Shown here: positions 6,150-9,119 of the stretch, piece by piece
How the letters are laid out: every line of letters begins with the position of its first letter
Numbering within the stretch: the stretch's first letter is position 1
Assembly (NCBI GenBank): GCA_034429715.1
Contig: DAOUFR010000106.1
Span: 1-9,119 of the forward strand
Length of the DNA stretch: 9,119 nucleotides
Direction: 5' to 3'
From: CAIMUM01 sp034429715
Lineage (GTDB): Bacteria > Chloroflexota > Dehalococcoidia > GIF9 > UBA5629
The notes under the pieces: model-generated
Databases searched by the model: none
Seen by the model: the letters and a program-made list of their open reading frames with translations, nothing else
What the model was told of the DNA's origin: nothing
Translations under genes and position numbers: made by a program

Positions 6150-7934
6150 ATGAAAAAGCAGACTAAACGGGCAGTACTCTGGAGCGTACTGGGCGCGCTG
6201 GCGCTGGTAATCATCTTATTGGCCGCCTATATCATCGACCTGACCGGTTTCCCGGGCAATATAAGGGAAACTGATTACTCAAAACAGGTCAAAACAGAAG
6301 GTGTGAAATCTACCTTCCATCAGGGCGTTATTTACCGTTATCCCGGGATCGTCCCCATGCTGGAAGTTGAGGGTGATTATTATGAGATGGGGCTGCAGTA
6401 TGGGGCCCTTCTGCGGCCGGAGATCGTGGGCGGCATGGCCGCTATGGAGAAGATACTCAGGTGGAATGCTGAAGAGATGGGGGTTCCCTATCCGGCACTG
6501 GTTGGGATCATAAAATACCAGGCCAGGAAAATGGCCGGCGCACTGCCCCAGAGGTATCAGGACGAGATGAAAGGTGTTGCCGACGGCTCAGGTGTGCCTT
6601 ATGACACGGTTATATCCTGCTGCCTGTTTTATGACGTTGGCATGGCAATGGATTGCACCGGTGTTCTGATGAGGGGAAAAGACGGCTCGATTATCCAGGG
6701 GCGTAACAACGATACTGCCGGCTTCGGCGGTGAAGAGCTGGCGAAAATGACAGTGGTCGTCAGATATAAAGCCGCCGGTAAAAACATCGTCACGCATATG
6801 GACCAGCCCCTGTATATGGGAGTGGAAACCGGATACAGCGATAAAGGGCTGAGTTTCGGGGAGGAGACACTGCGTATTAAGAGTCCAAATCCAAATGGGT
6901 TCAGCCTGCCTTATTTGATCCGCATGGTCATGGAAGATTGCACAACTTTAGATGATATTTATCCTTACTTTGACAGATATCCTACTATTGCGGCATATGG
7001 CTGCGTTTGGAGCGACCTGGACGCGGGCAGGGGCGCTGTGGTGGAGCTTACACCCACCGCATGGGCCAAAAATGAGCTCACAGGCTCCCTTTTGTGGAAT
7101 TTTAACCGCATCTACGACCCAAAATTGGCCGAGCAGCAGAAACCTTCCCGCAGCATAAATAACATCAACATCGACCGCGAAGAGGTGGCCTCTGTATTCC
7201 CGGCCAGAGATATCTACACGGTTGAGGACGTAGTCGCCTTCGTCCGCGCGCAGGCCGGTCCCGACGGCACGGACTATTCCTGGAGCGGCACGAAGCTCCC
7301 TGTATGTAACTGGATGGCCTCGCAGATGATGGTTTTTGATTCCAAAAGCGACGGCTTCTATATGGCTGTCGGTCCTTACTATGCGGCGCGCCAGGATATC
7401 TATCATTTTTTCAACGATTTCTCACGCAAGCCGGAGCTTTTCATGCCGGCTGTGCCGATTAAGCCGGTGGTAGAGAAAGCGGCGCAGATTGAGAACCGCC
7501 TGATCAGTAAAGCGGAGAAGCTCCGGGCCTTTATTGATCTGGCTGCAGAATTCAAGGACGATGCCAATATTCAATTCATAATTGCCTACAAAGCCTTCAG
7601 GCTTTCCCTCATGGATATTTTCCCTGCATACGCCCGCAAAGCCTACGCCATGGATCCGGGCAACTCGGAATACCGGATGTATGCGGGCATGGCTGAATAT
7701 TATGATAAGGATATGGAAAAAGCGGTGGACCTGCTGGATGCAGTGACCGCCAGATATCCCGAGCAGGACCTGATCAGGCTTACAGTGCTGGAGAGGGCCA
7801 GTGTATCTGCATCTCCACAGAAAACATCAACATATGCGTGGCAGAAGCAGGCACTGATCGATAAGTACGGGGCACAGGCCTATTATGAAGGGAATATACT
7901 GCCGCTGGTCGATGCGCTTGACCGACCTAAATAG
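6150..7934 (+). CDS. Membrane-anchored C45/NAAA-type Ntn hydrolase (acyltransferase/amidase)
   Basis: A 594-residue protein with a basic N-terminus and one hydrophobic segment (about residues 9-29) acting as signal anchor, so the rest should lie outside the cytoplasmic membrane. Residues about 75-320 resemble the C45 acyl-CoA:6-APA acyltransferase and acid-amidase families. Cys169 in MDCTG is the expected N-terminal nucleophile after self-cleavage; Arg185 and Asp188 in GRNND lie at +16 and +19, the spacing of Cys126, Arg142 and Asp145 in human NAAA. Asn317 in LLWNFN is a candidate for the conserved later Asn. Residues about 475-560 contain helical, TPR-like repeats (KAYAMDPGNSEYRMYAGMAE), making the protein much longer than most C45 enzymes. 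Likely chemistry is hydrolysis or transfer of an acyl group from an amide or ester; the substrate is unknown. It starts 29 bases after the amidohydrolase stop and ends the tight gene group. Confidence 0.85.
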   Translation: MKKQTKRAVLWSVLGALALVIILLAAYIIDLTGFPGNIRETDYSKQVKTEGVKSTFHQGVIYRYPGIVPMLEVEGDYYEMGLQYGALLRPEIVGGMAAMEKILRWNAEEMGVPYPALVGIIKYQARKMAGALPQRYQDEMKGVADGSGVPYDTVISCCLFYDVGMAMDCTGVLMRGKDGSIIQGRNNDTAGFGGEELAKMTVVVRYKAAGKNIVTHMDQPLYMGVETGYSDKGLSFGEETLRIKSPNPNGFSLPYLIRMVMEDCTTLDDIYPYFDRYPTIAAYGCVWSDLDAGRGAVVELTPTAWAKNELTGSLLWNFNRIYDPKLAEQQKPSRSINNINIDREEVASVFPARDIYTVEDVVAFVRAQAGPDGTDYSWSGTKLPVCNWMASQMMVFDSKSDGFYMAVGPYYAARQDIYHFFNDFSRKPELFMPAVPIKPVVEKAAQIENRLISKAEKLRAFIDLAAEFKDDANIQFIIAYKAFRLSLMDIFPAYARKAYAMDPGNSEYRMYAGMAEYYDKDMEKAVDLLDAVTARYPEQDLIRLTVLERASVSASPQKTSTYAWQKQALIDKYGAQAYYEGNILPLVDALDRPK

Positions 7935-8012
7935 CTCAGCCGTCTTTCCCCCTGCTCTTTACATTGCATAGTCAACCCCCGCGCAAAAGCGCGCTCCCCG
8001 GGGCCTTGTAAG

Positions 8013-8040
8013 TGCGTTCGCATCAGAACGTTTTATTTTA
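8013..8040 (+). terminator. Candidate intrinsic terminator of the main gene group
   Basis: CGTTC (8015-8019) pairs with GAACG (8026-8030) around GCATCA, with a possible G-T pair outside, and is followed at once by TTTTATTTTA (8031-8040). The stem is short but the T tract is well placed. Position, about 80 bases after the Ntn hydrolase stop and upstream of a new promoter, supports termination. An alternative fold TGCG-TT-CGCA (8013-8022) competes with it. Confidence 0.5.
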
Positions 8041-8104
8041 CACAATCCGAGTTATCCCGCGACTTTTCAAAGGTTCAACTGCAACGTAATTATAGTATGT
8101 ATTG

Positions 8105-8124
8105 ATACACATCTATTTGTGTAT
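8105..8124. promoter_or_regulatory. Inverted repeat upstream of the promoter
   Basis: ATACACA (8105-8111) and TGTGTAT (8118-8124) are perfect inverted repeats separated by TCTATT. The right arm is the start of the first copy of the tandem repeat, so this third half-site sits in reverse orientation to the two direct repeats. It could be a dimer operator or part of a multi-site binding array. No binding protein can be named. Confidence 0.45.
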
Positions 8125-8146
8125 ATCGATAATGTGTATATCGATA
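8118..8146. repeat. Two direct copies of TGTGTATATCGATA just upstream of the -35 box
   Basis: The 14-base unit occurs at 8118-8131 and 8133-8146, identical and 15 bases apart (about one and a half helical turns). Each contains the palindrome TATCGATA, extended to ATATCGATAT in the second copy (8138-8147). The second copy touches the -35 hexamer, so a bound protein could recruit or block RNA polymerase. This looks like an operator or activator site rather than a mobile repeat. Confidence 0.65.
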
Positions 8147-8175
8147 TTGACATTTATTTTATTGAATGTTATTAT
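8147..8175 (+). promoter_or_regulatory. Near-consensus sigma-70 promoter
   Basis: TTGACA at 8147-8152 is a perfect -35 hexamer; 17 bases later TATTAT at 8170-8175 matches the -10 consensus at 5 of 6 positions. Transcription should begin near 8181-8184, giving a leader of about 65 bases before the ATG at 8247. The surrounding AT-rich sequence and adjacent repeats support a true, regulated promoter for the Cys-rich protein and probably the second CoA-transferase. Confidence 0.75.
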
Positions 8176-8192
8176 ATTAGTAACATCTAATA

Positions 8193-8208
8193 GCTGATTC
8201 GTATCAGC
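8193..8208 (+). promoter_or_regulatory. Leader hairpin GCTGAT-TCGT-ATCAGC
   Basis: A perfect 6-bp inverted repeat with a 4-base loop, about 10-25 bases after the predicted transcription start. It may be an operator just downstream of the promoter or a small 5'-end RNA hairpin that protects the transcript. Confidence 0.4.
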
Positions 8209-8211
8209 ATG

Positions 8212-8225
8212 AAAGTGTTCACTTT
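8212..8225 (+). promoter_or_regulatory. Leader palindrome AAAGTG-TT-CACTTT
   Basis: Perfect 6-bp arms separated by TT, lying between the preceding hairpin and the SD at 8236. As DNA it has operator-like symmetry; as RNA the 2-base loop is too tight without opening a pair. Function unknown. Confidence 0.35.
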
Positions 8226-8235
8226 AGGTTATATA

Positions 8236-8241
8236 GGGAGG
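8236..8241 (+). promoter_or_regulatory. Ribosome binding site that favours the ATG at 8247 over 8244
   Basis: GGGAGG at 8236-8241 is only 2 bases from the ATG at 8244 but 5 from the next, in-frame ATG at 8247, so the second Met is the more likely start. Confidence 0.6.
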
Positions 8242-8246
8242 TTATG

Positions 8247-8945
8247 ATGGCTGAGACAACGAAGCGTTTCTTTACCGATGTAGAACTGAAGGAGATGGGG
8301 GAGGAGACGGTGAAGCTGATCCAGCAGGCAATCGATGCCGGGGAGGTGGAAAAAGCAAAAAAACTCACCAGGAGAATGCACCGTGAATTCTTTTCCATGC
8401 ATGAAAACTACCGGGACTTGTTTGCCTCAATGTTAACTTTTATCTATGAAGAACTGGGTGAGGAGGCCGTGTACAAAGCAAACTATCGTTGCCTTGAGGC
8501 GATGGGTGCGCTGGCGGATGCGTATGGTAATCAGGACGCCGGGAGAAAGGCAATGATGCTGGCGGCAGGATTTAGAGGGCATCTGACTCCCGTAGTCGTC
8601 GAAGAAGATGATGAAAAATTCACGGTGATGATGGCTCCCTGCGGCAGCGGTGGACGGGCTATTGCCAATAAAGGCTATGAACCGACAGGTAGATTCGCAA
8701 AGGTTAAAAAGCCCCAAAAAATGACATTTGGAAAAAAGGATTTCCCGATTTACTGTACACACTGCGCGCTTCAGGACATCATCCCCATGGAAAAAACCGG
8801 ATATCCGATCTGGGTTATCGATGTGCCTGAAAATGTCGGGGAGGCACCGTGTAAATATTACATCTATAAAGATCCGGACAACATTCCCGCCCGCTTCTAT
8901 GAGAGGTATGGACTGAAAAAGCCGCCGGTAAAATCGAAGAAATAG
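8247..8945 (+). CDS. Unrecognised Cys-rich protein, probable metal binder
   Basis: A 232-residue soluble protein I cannot assign with confidence. The N-terminal half (to about 108) is charged and mainly helical. The C-terminal half carries spaced Cys/His motifs: APCGSGGRA (Cys132), YCTHCA (Cys170, His172, Cys173) and APCKYYIYK (Cys202). Such an arrangement, with a CxHC pair and two outlying Cys, suggests one structural or catalytic Zn or Fe site; it also resembles, loosely and from memory, the L-2-amino-thiazoline-4-carboxylate hydrolase-like family, but this is weak. No signal peptide or membrane segment is seen. The tail is Lys-rich (KKPPVKSKK). It has its own strong promoter and is followed after 46 bases by a CoA-transferase, so it may be an accessory enzyme or subunit for that pathway. 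The reading frame and SD are convincing; the function is open. Confidence 0.85.
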   Translation: MAETTKRFFTDVELKEMGEETVKLIQQAIDAGEVEKAKKLTRRMHREFFSMHENYRDLFASMLTFIYEELGEEAVYKANYRCLEAMGALADAYGNQDAGRKAMMLAAGFRGHLTPVVVEEDDEKFTVMMAPCGSGGRAIANKGYEPTGRFAKVKKPQKMTFGKKDFPIYCTHCALQDIIPMEKTGYPIWVIDVPENVGEAPCKYYIYKDPDNIPARFYERYGLKKPPVKSKK

Positions 8946-8991
8946 CCTTTATCAAATATATAGCACTGGTTAATAACAGGGGGAGTGAATT

Positions 8992-9119
8992 ATGACTTTT
9001 GCACTTGAAGGTGTCAAGGTACTGGATCTCTGCCGCGGCTATCCGCCGGCTTTCGCAACAATGCACCTGGCTGATTTCGGGGCGGACGTGATCAAGGTAG
9101 ATCCTGTCGGCTATGCGTC
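8992..9119 (+). CDS. Class III CoA-transferase, N-terminal fragment (runs off the window)
   Basis: Only the first 42 codons are present, with no stop before the edge. LEGVKVLDLCRG, then HLADFGADVIKVDPVG, is the opening motif of the CaiB/BaiF family and aligns without gaps to the start of the transferase at 2366, though the two differ at many positions (for example YPPAFATM against FAGPTCGM), so it is a diverged paralogue and not a recent copy. ATG at 8992 follows GGGGAG at 8980-8985. The catalytic Asp region lies beyond the window. It probably shares the promoter at 8147-8175 with the Cys-rich gene. Confidence 0.85.
   Translation, partial: MTFALEGVKVLDLCRGYPPAFATMHLADFGADVIKVDPVGYA

Larger units (their letters stand above)
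7935..8246. other. 312-base intergenic region: terminator, repeats and promoter
   Basis: No credible gene lies here on either strand. The left part (to about 8010) is GC-rich, with a short hairpin CGCGC-AAAA-GCGCG (7980-7993) and the palindrome CCCCGGGG (7996-8003). The part from 8031 to 8235 is markedly AT-rich, unlike the flanking genes, and carries the promoter, repeats and leader palindromes listed separately. Confidence 0.8.

Noticed and set aside
8105..8146. CRISPR-like or iteron array
   Set aside because: Only two direct copies with a 1-base gap, no spacers, and no replication or Cas gene nearby; promoter-linked regulatory sites explain it better.

Overview
The window looks like a bacterial catabolic locus that runs on CoA thioesters. 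All nine supported genes lie on the + strand: a TetR/AcrR regulator, an APC-superfamily permease, a class III (CaiB/BaiF) CoA-transferase, two crotonase-fold enzymes, an amidohydrolase-2 (ACMSD-like) TIM-barrel protein, a membrane-anchored C45/NAAA-type Ntn hydrolase, an unrecognised Cys-rich protein, and the first 42 codons of a second CoA-transferase cut by the window end. No rRNA, tRNA, transposase, phage gene or CRISPR array was seen. Gene style (strong SD sites, GC-rich third positions, many CoA-transferase/crotonase/amidohydrolase combinations, short GTAGGGGCG-type palindromic repeats) reminds me of anaerobic sediment or subsurface bacteria such as Dehalococcoidia-type Chloroflexota or Desulfobacterota. 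This taxonomic guess is inference only.

Layout. 14-664 regulator; 757-2196 permease with a TTG start; 2197-2365 gap with two hairpins, the first a very strong GC stem that may end or attenuate transcription; 2366-3574 CoA-transferase; 3575-3694 gap filled by a compact double-hairpin repeat; then a tight group 3695-4453, 4473-5243, 5263-6120 and 6150-7934 (gaps of 19-29 bases, each with its own SD) that is very probably one transcript. A 312-base gap without genes (7935-8246) holds a terminator-like hairpin, two copies of a 14-base direct repeat, a near-consensus sigma-70 promoter and two small palindromes in the leader. That promoter should drive the Cys-rich protein (8247-8945) and the second CoA-transferase (8992 onward).

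How the genes may work together (inference): the anchored Ntn hydrolase could release an acid or amine from an amide or ester outside the membrane, the permease could import a product, the CoA-transferase could activate the acid, and the crotonases and amidohydrolase-fold protein could hydrate, isomerise, cleave or decarboxylate the CoA ester, under control of the TetR protein. The substrate cannot be read from the sequence. The most notable points are departures from catalytic consensus: the first crotonase lacks both hydratase glutamates but has an Asp where MenB-like enzymes do, and the amidohydrolase lacks the N-terminal HxH metal ligands. The Cys-rich protein and its regulated promoter are the least explained part.
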